Positions 19,730 to 28,378 of a stretch of DNA of 64,000 nt are shown here, piece after piece (the stretch's first letter is position 1; each line of letters opens with the position of its first letter). The stretch lies in the NCBI GenBank assembly GCA_963718635.1, contig OY970367.1, positions 5,518,001-5,582,000 of the forward strand, written 5' to 3'. The stretch comes from JAIOQJ01 sp963718635. GTDB taxonomy: Bacteria; Planctomycetota; Planctomycetia; Gemmatales; Gemmataceae. The notes below the pieces were generated by a model, which saw only the letters and a list, made by a program, of their open reading frames with translations, was not told the origin of the DNA and did not search any database. Position numbers and translations under genes: made by a program.

Positions 19730-20301
19730 AGTTCCCCGATTTCATCGTCAGCAAGCTCGATTGGCTGGCGAATCAGGTGCGGGCTCACAGCCTTTGGCCG
19801 ATGCCGTTCGCTACCGCGTGCTGCGGCATTGAGTTGATGGCCACCGCCTCATCGCGCTACGACATCGCTCGCTTCGGCTCGGAGGCGATGCGTTTTACGC
19901 CTCGGCAATGCGATGTGATGATCGTCGCGGGTCGCGTGGTGATGAAGATGGTGCCCGTAATGCAACGAATCTGGCAGCAGATGCCGGAACCAAAATGGTG
20001 CATCTCGATGGGCGCTTGTGCTTCGAGCGGAGGCGTGTTCGATACCTATGCGGTCGTGCAGGGTATCGATCGTTTCATCCCGGTCGATGTCTATGTTCCC
20101 GGTTGCCCGCCTCGGCCGGAGCAGTTGATTCGGGCCGTACTCGATTTGCAGGAAAAGATCAAAGCGACGGGTACTATTGATGGCCGTGAATTCGATGCCC
20201 GAAAGGCATTTGAAGGCCCGGCGCCATTGGGACGGGAACTCGGCGCTGCCGATACGATGATCTTGCCCGGCGACTACAGCAAGACAACGCGGTTGCTATA
20301 G
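19720..20301 (+). CDS. nuoB: NADH-quinone oxidoreductase subunit B
   Basis: Peripheral subunit carrying the last cluster (N2) before quinone. The GTG start at 19720 lies inside the end of nuoA, preceded by AAGGGGGTG. The product has 193 residues. Cluster-ligand cysteines are visible as the tandem pair in FATACCGIELMA, in SMGACASSGGVFD and in VPGCPPRPEQL. The C-terminal 35 residues (GREFDARKAFEGPAPLGREL...) are an extension of modest length. Intact. Confidence 0.95.
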   Translation: MAVKFPDFIVSKLDWLANQVRAHSLWPMPFATACCGIELMATASSRYDIARFGSEAMRFTPRQCDVMIVAGRVVMKMVPVMQRIWQQMPEPKWCISMGACASSGGVFDTYAVVQGIDRFIPVDVYVPGCPPRPEQLIRAVLDLQEKIKATGTIDGREFDARKAFEGPAPLGRELGAADTMILPGDYSKTTRLL

Positions 20302-20321
20302 CAAACGGCAACGGAGACTTA

Positions 20322-20814
20322 ATGTCGATTGAATTGCTAACAAAACGTTTCGGCGCGGAGGGCTTCACCAGTTCGAAGTTCCGCGACAACGCAGCGCATT
20401 CTCGTTCCCGCAGGTCGCCTGTTCGACTTCATGCAGGTGCTAAAGACGGAAGCCGGCTTTGACATGTTGGCCGAACTGACGGCCGTTGATTATCTGCACT
20501 ATCCAAACGCTCGCGACCGGTTCGGCGTCATCTATGGGCTCGCCAACACAACAAGCGGCGAACGGCTTTGGGTGAAGGCCATGCTGAACGATCCCGACCC
20601 AACCATCGCATCGGTATATCCCTTGTGGAAAGGGGCTGACTGGCTGGAACGCGAAGTCTTCGACATGTACGGTATCAGTTTCGAAGGGCACCCCGACCTG
20701 CGGCGAATCTTGATGCCCGAAGAATTTGCAGCGTTTCCTTTGCGCAAGGATTATCCATTGCGCGGGCGTGGTGAACGGCATAATTTCCCGACGGTTACGC
20801 GAGCGGAGGGTTAG
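20322..20814 (+). CDS. nuoC: NADH-quinone oxidoreductase subunit C (frameshifted)
   Basis: The start is ATG 20322 (MSIELLTKRFGAEGFTSSKF). The frame changes near 20393; after it, the family sequence is RILVPAGRLFDFMQVLKTEA, LAELTAVDYLHYPN and the 30-kDa subunit signature ADWLEREVFDMYGISFEGHP, DLRRILMPEE, FPLRKDYPLRGRGER. Adding one base gives DNAQRIL and a normal subunit of about 164 residues. It is separate from nuoD, not fused. Confidence 0.9.
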
Positions 20815-20841
20815 GCCGCTTGCGGCTTCAACGACACCGAT

Positions 20842-22074
20842 ATGCCACTGACGCTTGCTACCCCATTTCCGATTGACGCCGAGGAGGAAACTTCCGAGAA
20901 GGAGTACCTCTACACACTCAACTTCGGGCCGCAGCATCCGGCCACACATACGACCCTGCGCCTCATTTTGACGTTGGATGGCGAGACGATTGTTAAATGT
21001 GTGCCCGACATCGGTTATTTGCATTCGGGCTTTGAAAAATTAGGTGAGGATCTAGACTATAACCAGTATGTGACCGTTGTTGACCGGATGAACTATATCT
21101 CGCCGATTTACAACGAGATTGCCTGGTTCAATACGGTCGAAAAGTTGATGGGCATCGAGCTAACGCCGAGGTGCAAATATATCCGCACTATTATCGGCGA
21201 GTTGGCTCGTATCAGCGATCATTTGCTTTGCGTTGGGGCGGCCGCACTTGACCTCGGTGGCATCACCGCCTTTCTCTATGCCTTCAATCAACGCGAGAAG
21301 ATTTACAACATTTTCGAGACGATGGCCGGCCAGCGCTTTCACCCGAGTTATTTGCGTGTCGGCGGGTTGATGATCGATGTGAACGAATCGTGGATCGATC
21401 AAATTCGCGCGTATATCCCTGAGTTTCAAAAAGCTCACGCCGACGTTTGCCGGCTTCTTAATCGCAACCGGATCTTCATCGACCGAACCAAAGGCGTCGG
21501 CACCCTGTCGAAAGAAGAAGCAATCAACCGCAGCGCCACCGGACCGGTAGCGCGGGCGGCGGGCGTGGTCCGCGACGTGCGCAAAGATGAGCCCTACCTC
21601 GCCTACAAAGACTTCGATTTCCAGGTGATCTGTGCCAAAGGCGGCGACTGCCTGGCGCGCTACATGGTACGCATGGAAGAGATGCGCGAGAGCATCAAGA
21701 TCATTCAGCAGGCAGTGGAAAATCTCCCGGCTGGTCCAGTGAACGTCGATGTCGATGACCGGCTTACGATTCCGGATAAGAGCGCCACCTATCGGAGCAT
21801 CGAAGGGTTGATCCAACACTTTGAACTCTTCATGTGGAACCGCCGTTGGAAGCCGCCGGTTGAAGAACTCTATGCCGCTGCCGAAGCGCCCAACGGCGAG
21901 CTTGGCTTTTACGTCGTCAGCGATGGCGAAGGACGACCCTACCGGGCCAGAACGCGTCCGCCTTCGTTCATCCACTTTGCCATGTTTCCGCATTTGATTG
22001 AAGGACATCAAATTAGCGATGTGCCGGCAGTGTTAGGGAGTTTGAATATTATCGCGGCGGAGTTGGATCGGTGA
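20842..22074 (+). CDS. nuoD: NADH-quinone oxidoreductase subunit D
   Basis: The 49-kDa quinone-site subunit, 410 residues, intact. Key parts are NFGPQHPATHTTLRLILTLD (quinone-pocket His of the family), HSGFEKLGEDLDYNQY, YISPIYNEIAW, RISDHLLCVGAAALDLGGIT and the C-terminal FIHFAMFPHLIEGHQISDVP, VLGSLNIIAAELDR. It starts 28 bases after nuoC. Confidence 0.95.
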   Translation: MPLTLATPFPIDAEEETSEKEYLYTLNFGPQHPATHTTLRLILTLDGETIVKCVPDIGYLHSGFEKLGEDLDYNQYVTVVDRMNYISPIYNEIAWFNTVEKLMGIELTPRCKYIRTIIGELARISDHLLCVGAAALDLGGITAFLYAFNQREKIYNIFETMAGQRFHPSYLRVGGLMIDVNESWIDQIRAYIPEFQKAHADVCRLLNRNRIFIDRTKGVGTLSKEEAINRSATGPVARAAGVVRDVRKDEPYLAYKDFDFQVICAKGGDCLARYMVRMEEMRESIKIIQQAVENLPAGPVNVDVDDRLTIPDKSATYRSIEGLIQHFELFMWNRRWKPPVEELYAAAEAPNGELGFYVVSDGEGRPYRARTRPPSFIHFAMFPHLIEGHQISDVPAVLGSLNIIAAELDR

Positions 22075-22147
22075 AACTCCAATTCAATTAGCGGTGAGCC
22101 AACGGCGAACAGATGGGGATCAGTGAGCGACCATCATCAGGCGAAAA

Positions 22148-22825
22148 ATGGCTGAACTGACGGATAAACGACCGCTTGGCTACATTATTAAGGTGTATGG
22201 AGTGCTTGCGATATTATGTGGCGCCGGGTGCTACCTGGCCGCCGGCGCCTACATTAAATCCAGGGTAAAGAGCTGGCAGGTGAAAGAATGGCCTAGGGCA
22301 TTAGCCACTGTTACGGAAGGCCAGGTAGTTAATAAAGAAGCGCTTAGATCGGGGCGAAGGGGTGACTACGTTGAAAGGACTAGCACGGTTGAGATCGAGT
22401 ACGCTTATCAGGTGAACGGCGTCGGTTACATCGGTGGACATTATGACCCTCATGCGGATCGAGCACCACACGGCGATTGGATTACAATATTACAGACCAT
22501 CAAAGTTGGAGCCCGCTATGAGATATACTACAACCCGGAAGATCCAGGCGAATCATACTTTACTCATGCATATGTGAGTCCCAGGTTTTGGGGTTATGTT
22601 GCATTAGGCCTTGGAATTGTTGCCGGAACGGTTTTAATTCGACACGGCGTCAATAACATGAAGTCTGCTTGGGATGCCTCTTCGGAGTGTAAGGTTAGTG
22701 ATGAGGATGAGGATGAAGGCGAGCAAGAGGCGATGGACAACCTCAATGCAGAAGGTGATCCGCACGAAAATGACGAGAATCGCCATGACGGATTTGAGCA
22801 ACACAATCGTAACAAAGATAAGTGA
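22148..22825 (+). CDS. DUF3592-type membrane protein inside nuo operon
   Basis: The protein has 225 residues. There are two membrane helices: one N-terminal (YGVLAILCGAGCYLAAGAYI, about residues 17-37) and one around residues 148-168 (FWGYVALGLGIVAGTVLI). Between them lies the extracytoplasmic beta domain typical of DUF3592 (ATVTEGQVVNKE, VEIEYAYQVNGVGYIGGHYD, GARYEIYYNPEDPGES). The last 45 residues are very acidic and hydrophilic (DEDEDEGEQEAMDNLNAEGD). It sits between nuoD and nuoE on the same strand. It is not a known complex I subunit; no function can be assigned. Confidence 0.7.
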   Translation: MAELTDKRPLGYIIKVYGVLAILCGAGCYLAAGAYIKSRVKSWQVKEWPRALATVTEGQVVNKEALRSGRRGDYVERTSTVEIEYAYQVNGVGYIGGHYDPHADRAPHGDWITILQTIKVGARYEIYYNPEDPGESYFTHAYVSPRFWGYVALGLGIVAGTVLIRHGVNNMKSAWDASSECKVSDEDEDEGEQEAMDNLNAEGDPHENDENRHDGFEQHNRNKDK

Positions 22826-22835
22826 TTATGACAGA

Positions 22836-22912
22836 TATTGCGAATTGCAAATTTCTAATTGCAAATCGACAATTGATCAAAAAATTGGTAGTCTGCAATT
22901 TGCAATGGTTTT
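22836..22912. repeat. AT-rich short repeat cluster
   Basis: The spacer between the DUF3592 gene and nuoE is AT-rich and holds repeated AATTGCAAAT-type words in both orientations (TTGCGAATTGCAAAT, CTAATTGCAAAT, CTGCAATTTGCAAT), giving an imperfect hairpin. Nothing coding is seen. The local base composition is much more AT-rich than the flanking genes. Confidence 0.55.
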
Positions 22913-22929
22913 CGATCCAGAGTGCTTGA

Positions 22930-23403
22930 ATGTTGTCTGAAGATCTAAAATCCCGGATCAAGGCTTATCTGCCCCGCTACCCCAGCAAGCAGGCAGTTAC
23001 ACTGCCCGCCTTGCACATGGTGCAGGACGAGCTGCGCTGCGTACCGAACGAAGCAATTCGCGAAATCGCGGAAATGCTCGATCTCGCGCCCGCGGAAGTT
23101 CACGACACGATGAGCTTCTACGGCTTCTTCAAAGATGAGAAGCACAAGCTTGGGCAAACGCGCTTGTGGGTCTGCCGAAGCCTTGCCTGCAATCTTCGAG
23201 GCGCTGATGCGTTGCTGTCGCACTTCAGCGAAAAGCTGGGCGTTGCACCCGGGGGCACCACGGCTGATGGTAAGATAACGTTGGAGTTCGCGGAGTGCAT
23301 CGGGGCGTGTGAGGGAGCTCCGTGTGCGTTGATAAACGACGAACATGAATTGAATTTGACGAACGAGAAAGCGGATGCGTTGATCGAACGCCTTCGGCGC
23401 TGA
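22930..23403 (+). CDS. nuoE: NADH-quinone oxidoreductase subunit E
   Basis: The 24-kDa thioredoxin-fold subunit, 157 residues, binding the 2Fe-2S cluster N1a. Ligands are in VCRSLACNLRGAD and CIGACEGAPC. The helical N-terminus (LPALHMVQDELRCVPNEAIR) is typical. Its stop TGA is part of TGAGGAGGTG, so the ribosome-binding site of the next gene (DUF433, GTG at 23415) overlaps the nuoE stop codon. Confidence 0.93.
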   Translation: MLSEDLKSRIKAYLPRYPSKQAVTLPALHMVQDELRCVPNEAIREIAEMLDLAPAEVHDTMSFYGFFKDEKHKLGQTRLWVCRSLACNLRGADALLSHFSEKLGVAPGGTTADGKITLEFAECIGACEGAPCALINDEHELNLTNEKADALIERLRR

Positions 23404-23414
23404 GGAGGTGGATT

Positions 23415-23759
23415 GTGCAATTAGAAGATTATTTCGACTTCAGTCAGAAGCCGGTCGAATCGATCCGCGTCAAAGGAACGAGGATCGATATTGATTTTGT
23501 CATCGGTTATTTCAAGGCAGGAATGACGCCTGAGCAAATTGCCATGAATTTCGTTTTCCCGCTCGAAGTCGAACAGGTGTACGCGACGATTACTTATTAC
23601 CTGCACAATCGAAATGAAGTAGAGGAATTCCTAGAGCGACGTAGTGCGATCGGCGAAGCGAATTATCAAGAATGGCTTGCGAAGGAGCCTTCTGAGGTCG
23701 TGAAGCGATTGCGGGCAATCAAGGCGAGCCGGCAAGCAGTCGCCACGGAAGTCACATGA
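23415..23759 (+). CDS. DUF433-family putative antitoxin
   Basis: The protein has 114 residues, with GTG start and AGGAGGTG directly upstream (23403-23410). The DUF433 helix-turn-helix core is clear: RVKGTRIDIDFVIGYFKAGM, TPEQIAMNF, LEVEQVYATITYYLHNRNEV. DUF433 proteins are usually paired with a DUF5615 PIN-like protein as a toxin-antitoxin module; the partner follows with an ATGA overlap. The unusual feature is position: the pair is wedged between nuoE and nuoF with no spacer. DNA binding and autoregulation are inferred from the family. There is no separate promoter visible. Confidence 0.85.
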   Translation: MQLEDYFDFSQKPVESIRVKGTRIDIDFVIGYFKAGMTPEQIAMNFVFPLEVEQVYATITYYLHNRNEVEEFLERRSAIGEANYQEWLAKEPSEVVKRLRAIKASRQAVATEVT

Positions 23760-24142
23760 GTTCCCTTGCCTTCTTGTTGGACCAACACATAAGCCCCGCG
23801 ATTTCCGCGAGTTTGCTGGCCGATGAGCCCTCAATAGTCATGAAATTAGTGGGAGATGCAGATGCTCCGCCCTTGGGAACAAAAGATCCAGAGTTGTCGG
23901 AGTTTGCGCACAGGCATTCGCTATCAATTGTGACGTTTGACATTCGAACGATGCCCGCTCACATTGCCGATCGGTTGAGATCGGGCCAGCATACAGCCGG
24001 GGTTTTTATTTTTCCAAATGATAGGTTGTCGCCCGGCCGGATTGCCGATGAATTGCTGCTGGTGTGGATGCCTCAAGTGCGGAAGAATGGATTGATCAGA
24101 TCGGTTATCTGCCATTGTGACGAAATCTCGCGAGTATCTTAA
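23756..24142 (+). CDS. DUF5615 PIN-like putative toxin nuclease
   Basis: The protein has 128 residues. It begins SSLAFLLDQHISPAISASLL, the DUF5615 start with its first acidic residue, and continues with LSIVTFDIRTMPAHIADRL (second acidic cluster) and HTAGVFIFPNDRLSPGRIAD. These resemble the PIN-like nuclease fold of DUF5615 toxins. The start codon overlaps the stop of the DUF433 gene (ATGA), and its stop overlaps the nuoF start (TAATG), so translation of nuoF is likely coupled to this gene. RNase activity is inferred from the family. Confidence 0.8.
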   Translation: MSSLAFLLDQHISPAISASLLADEPSIVMKLVGDADAPPLGTKDPELSEFAHRHSLSIVTFDIRTMPAHIADRLRSGQHTAGVFIFPNDRLSPGRIADELLLVWMPQVRKNGLIRSVICHCDEISRVS

Positions 24143-25475
24143 TGCCATACGAACCCGTCCTTCTGGCTCGCATCGATAAACCGGACAGCCACCTTCTTGA
24201 AGGCTATCGCGACGACGGCGGCTATGCGGCGTTCGAGCGCGCGTGAAGGAAATGCAACCGGCCGATGTGGTGGCCCAGATCAAAGATTCGGGGCTGCGCG
24301 GCCGCGGCGGCGCCGGCTTTCCCTGCGGGCTAAAGTGGACCTTTCTGCCGAAGGACCATCCGGGGCCGATCTATCTTTGCGTGAATGCCGACGAGTCTGA
24401 GCCTTGCACATTTAACAACCGTATTTTGATGGAGAAGGATCCCCATCAGGTCCTCGAAGGCGTGCTGCTCGCCTGTTATGCCATTAAGTCGTCACGGGCC
24501 TACTACTATATTCGCTACGAATATGGCCTAGCCTATCGCACGTTGCAGAATGCCGTTGACGAGCTCTATGCAGCAGGGCTGTTGGGTAAAAACATACTTG
24601 GCAGCGGTTTCAACTGTGATATTTTTCTACATCGCGGTGCCGGCGCCTATATTTGCGGCGAAGAGACCGGCCTGATTGAAAGCCTGGAAGGCAAGCGCGC
24701 CTGGCCGCGTATTAAACCGCCTTTTCCAGCCATCGAAGGCGCGTTTCGCAAGCCGACGATTGTGAACAATGTCGAGACCTTGGCATGCGTAACGCAAATT
24801 GCTCGGCGCGGCAAAGAGTGGTTTCAATCGATCGGTGTGCCCCCCGATCCGAAGAATCCGCGCGATGCCGGGAGCTACGGACCTAAGCTCTATTGCGTCT
24901 CCGGCCATGTGAATAAGCCGGGCTGTTGGGAGTTGCCGCTCGGCGTCACCGCTCGCGAGCTCATCGATAATTATGCGGGCGGGGTGTGGAAAGGGCGTAA
25001 GGCAAAAGCGATCGTCCCCGGCGGCCTGAGCATGGGCTTCATGACGGAAAAGGAGCTCGACACGCCGCTCGATTTCAATGGGCCGGGCAAGGTGCAATGC
25101 CTGGGTTTAGGCACGGCGGCGGTTACGGTGATCGACGACAAGACGAGCATGGTCGATGTGTTGCACAACACCTGCCAATTTTATGCCCACGAATCGTGCG
25201 GGCAATGTACTCCCTGTCGTGAAGGGACGGGCTGGATGCTGAAAATCACCGATCGGCTCCGGCGTGGCCAGGGTCGGCGTGAAGATCTCGATATTTTAGT
25301 CGACATTGCCGACCGCATCGGTATCATGCCCGGCACGACGATCTGCGGACTGGCCGACGGCGCCGGCTGGCCGGTGAAAAACGCTGTCCGGAAGTTTCGA
25401 GCGGAATTCGAAGAGGCGATCAAGAGCGGTTACAAGAGCAACGTGCAGTCGCTGGCTTTAGTCGGCGCGCACTGA
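24142..25475 (+). CDS. nuoF: NADH-quinone oxidoreductase subunit F (one frameshift)
   Basis: NADH-binding flavoprotein subunit. It starts at ATG 24142, sharing one base with the preceding stop. After EGYRDDGGYAAFERA the frame breaks near 24240 in a GCGCGCGTG run; adding one G gives AFERAVKEMQPADVVAQIKD and then the intact protein. FMN and NADH site: GLRGRGGAGFPCGLKW, CVNADESEPCTFNNR, GAGAYICGEETGLIESLEGK. Cluster N3 cysteines: ESCGQCTPCREG and TTICGLADGA. The length is about 444 residues. Confidence 0.93.
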
Positions 25476-25484
25476 GAGACCCCC

Positions 25485-26307
25485 ATGAGCAAGTGGCGAA
25501 TCCTTGGCGGCAGTCTGCTTATCGTCGTCGTCATCCTTGGTTTGGTCTGCGCTGATGGCTTACCGGATCAAGGAGGAGAAAGAAGAAGCGGTCAACGATA
25601 TGAAGGAACTGGGTGCTGCCTACGTAGCGTATCAGTCTAAGGAAGGGCGAGCGCCTCTATCTGTAGACGAGTTACAGCCCCTACTTGATGGAAAGGCTGC
25701 CACTCTCCAAAAACGTGCTCGAGAGGATCTCGACCTGTTATGGGGCGCCCCAATGGGGACAGCTATACCCGGCGCGGAGAAGCGGCTGTTCGCGTTGTTC
25801 AAAAAGAATGCAGGCTCTAAGCGAGTCGTGCTTTTTCAGAATGGCGATGTCGGCCTGTTCACCGAGGAAGAAGTGAGCCGATTTGACAAAATCAAGCCCG
25901 AAATCGATATGGTGTTAAGCGACCCGGCTGTTCGGTCGAGCATGGCCGAACTGGAAAAGTGCGGCGCGGTCTATCAGCAATATCAGAGTAAAGAAGGAAA
26001 GGCGCCTGAGTCTATTAGTGATTTGAAGAGTTACTTGAGCATTCAGCCGACGGCGGTGCAAAAGTGTTTTCGCGACGACGTTGTAGTCTTTCGTTGGGGA
26101 AGGCCAATGGGCGGCAAAATTCCCGGGGCGGAGAAACAGGTTTTTGCTTATCGCAAGAAACCAGTATCCGGACAAATCATCGCATTGTTACGGGATGGAA
26201 ACGCCACGCCTTTTTCCGAAAAGGCCTTTGAAGCGGTGAAAACGAATGCGTCCGCGGGCGATAAGTCATCGGATCCCTCCAAGGGCGCCACTAAGGAGAT
26301 GCCCTGA
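25485..26307 (+). CDS. Membrane-anchored protein with duplicated domain (frameshifted)
   Basis: It starts at ATG 25485 with one N-terminal membrane helix (WRILGGSLLIVVVILGLV). The frame changes near 25540 and continues MAYRIKEEKEEAVNDMKELG. Two copies of one module follow: about residues 45-130 (AYVAYQSKEGRAPLSVDELQ ... GAPMGTAIPGAEKRLFALFK ... FQNGDVGLFTEEEV) and about 150-250 (VYQQYQSKEGKAPESISDLK ... GRPMGGKIPGAEKQVFAYRK ... LRDGNATPFSEKAF). The next gene encodes a third, diverged copy. I know no name for the family. The position between nuoF and nuoG is not explained by any known complex I role. Confidence 0.7.
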
Positions 26308-26681
26308 TGCGATTTGCAATCCTGTTAACGGTCGGTGCGCTGTTCGCCACCCTAGCGCCAGCAAGTGCCCAGGCCGTCAAAAGAACGGTGACGCAAAATG
26401 AGCTGAAGAATTTGCAGATCTATATGGAATTTGCGTCGGCCGACTCGGGCAAGTTGCCAGACAAAGAAGCGATTATGGCTTCGTTGAAAATGGAAAAAGG
26501 GGCTGCGAATTTAGTGAAGGCTATCGAAGAGGGTGTGTTGGTTCTCACTGGAACTAACAGCCGTGAGGAAGTGTGGGCTTACGAGAAAGACATCACGGTT
26601 AAAGGCGGCTTGATGCTGAGCTCCAACGGCATTGAAAGGCTCGATGCGGCGGCGGCCAAGAAAAAACGGCTGGGGAAATAG
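26307..26681 (+). CDS. Small secreted protein related to upstream duplicated module
   Basis: The protein has 124 residues; its ATG overlaps the preceding stop (TGATG). A signal peptide covers about residues 1-21 (ILLTVGALFATLAPASAQA). The mature part (LKNLQIYMEFASADSGKLPD, then EGVLVLTGTNSREEVWAYEK and SSNGIERLDAAA) follows the same helix, 'x-KLPD' turn and strand order as the two modules of the upstream protein. It is therefore probably a single-module homologue. It is intact, and function is unknown. Confidence 0.7.
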   Translation: MRFAILLTVGALFATLAPASAQAVKRTVTQNELKNLQIYMEFASADSGKLPDKEAIMASLKMEKGAANLVKAIEEGVLVLTGTNSREEVWAYEKDITVKGGLMLSSNGIERLDAAAAKKKRLGK

Positions 26682-26716
26682 TTCGTCGCTAAAGGTAGGA
26701 CAACGGGAAAGCAGAA

Positions 26717-28377
26717 ATGGCAACCGTCTACGTCAACGATAAACCGGTCGATATCGGCAACGAACGCTTGAACTGTATTCAGGCGGCCGAGAAGGCCGGC
26801 GTATTGATTCCGAGCTATTGCTGGCACCCGGCTCTCACCGTGGTGGCAAGTTGCCGCATGTGCCTTGTTGAAGTGGGCGAACTGAAAGATGGTAAGGTGC
26901 TTATTCCGCCGAAGGTCTTTCCGGGCTGTCAGACTCCGGTGAAGGATGGAACTGTCATCGTTACCGGCGAGTATGCCAAGCGCGATGCAAGGGTGGCGCC
27001 GTTGGCCTATCCCGATAAATACGCGCCGGAAAGTTGGCAGAGAAAGCTCAGGCGGATACGCTCGAAGGCATCCTCATCAATCACCCGCTCGATTGCCCTG
27101 TCTGCGACAAGGCCGGTGAGTGCAAGCTGCAGGATTACAGTTTTCAGTTCGGCCGGGCCGAAACAAGACTGGTCGATGAGAAGAACACCCCTCCGAACAA
27201 GCCCGATCTCGGGCCGATGATCACGCTCTTCACGGACCGCTGTGTGATGTGTTCACGCTGCGTTCGCTTCACTCGGGAAATATCGGGCGAGGCGGAACTG
27301 CAAGTCATCAACCGTGGTGATCATGCCGAGATTGATGTCTTCCCGGGCGATCCGCTCGATAATAAGTTGGCTGGCAACGTTGTCGATCTCTGTCCCGTCG
27401 GCGCCTTAGGGTCTAAGGATTTTCTCTATACGCAACGTGTCTGGTATTTAAAAACAGAAGACAGTGTATGTGCCGATTGCAGCACCGGTTGCAGCATCCA
27501 TGTGGACACCAACAAAGACGTATTGTTCCGTCTCCGACCGCGCGTCAATCCGCAGGCACAAGGCCATTTCATGTGCGATGAAGGACGTTACGGCTATCAC
27601 TATGTTAATTCGAAGGAGCGCATTGGCCGGCCTATAATTCGATCGGGCGGGCAGGCCGCTCCGGGCGCTTGGGCCAAGATCATTGCCGACGTTGGTAGTG
27701 AGTTCTCTACGACGGTCAAGCGTGCTGCGGGGTCCTCCTGGCTGGTCCTTTCGCCATTTCTTACATGCGAAGAAGCCTATCTAGCCTGCAAATGGTTCAA
27801 GGGCTTGGCGCCCGAAGCCAACATCGCGCTTGGCTTTGTGCCGATCGTCGGTGAGGACGACACTTATCCAAAGGATCGGCGCGGCAACGCTGCTCAGCCG
27901 GTGAAGTTCACGATTCATGCCGAGAAGTGCCCCAATCGACGCGGGGTTGAAGAGATCATCAAGCATTTTCAAGGGGAAGTAGTATCCTTCTCGTCGATTG
28001 TGCACGCACAAGCAGTCTTTTTGACGGCTGGCTATCCCAAGCCGGCGGCAATCTCGGAATTTGACACAGTTCCGTTGCTCGCTACGATTGACTTATTCCA
28101 AGGCGCTGCTACGAAGCAGGCTAAATATATTCTCCCTGCGGCGACGTTTGCAGAGAAGGATGGCACGTTCGTCAATCATGCCGGGCTGGCTCAGGCGATC
28201 AAACGCATTGCCAAGCCGCCGCGTGAATGCCGTGCCGAGGGACAGGTATTTTTCGATCTACTTGGCCGTCGCGGCTTGTTGCGCATTGAAGAGATAAGAG
28301 GTGAGATGGCAGCGGAAGTTGGATACTTTGCGCCGCTGGCTACGGGCATAGGGCCACTGGGTACGAAGCTAGCTTAG
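26717..28377 (+). CDS. nuoG: NADH-quinone oxidoreductase subunit G (short form, one frameshift)
   Basis: Iron-sulfur subunit of the NADH arm. N1b ligands are in SYCWHPALTVVASCRMCLVE and PGCQTPV. The frame breaks near 27030 in a GAAAG run; restoring one A gives APEKLAEKAQADTLEGILIN, then HPLDCPVCDKAGECKLQDYS (His/Cys cluster), DRCVMCSRCVRFTREISGEA with CPVGAL, and the CADCSTGCSI...MCDEGRYG segment. The C-terminal molybdopterin-type domain is short, about 550 residues overall compared with about 900 in E. coli. About 15 extra residues (around AKRDARVAPLAYPDKY) precede the His/Cys cluster motif. Confidence 0.92.
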
Positions 28378-28378
28378 T

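Noticed and set aside
21160..22011. Long minus-strand open frame opposite nuoD
   Set aside because: Antisense of an intact, highly conserved subunit; no ribosome-binding site or family features.
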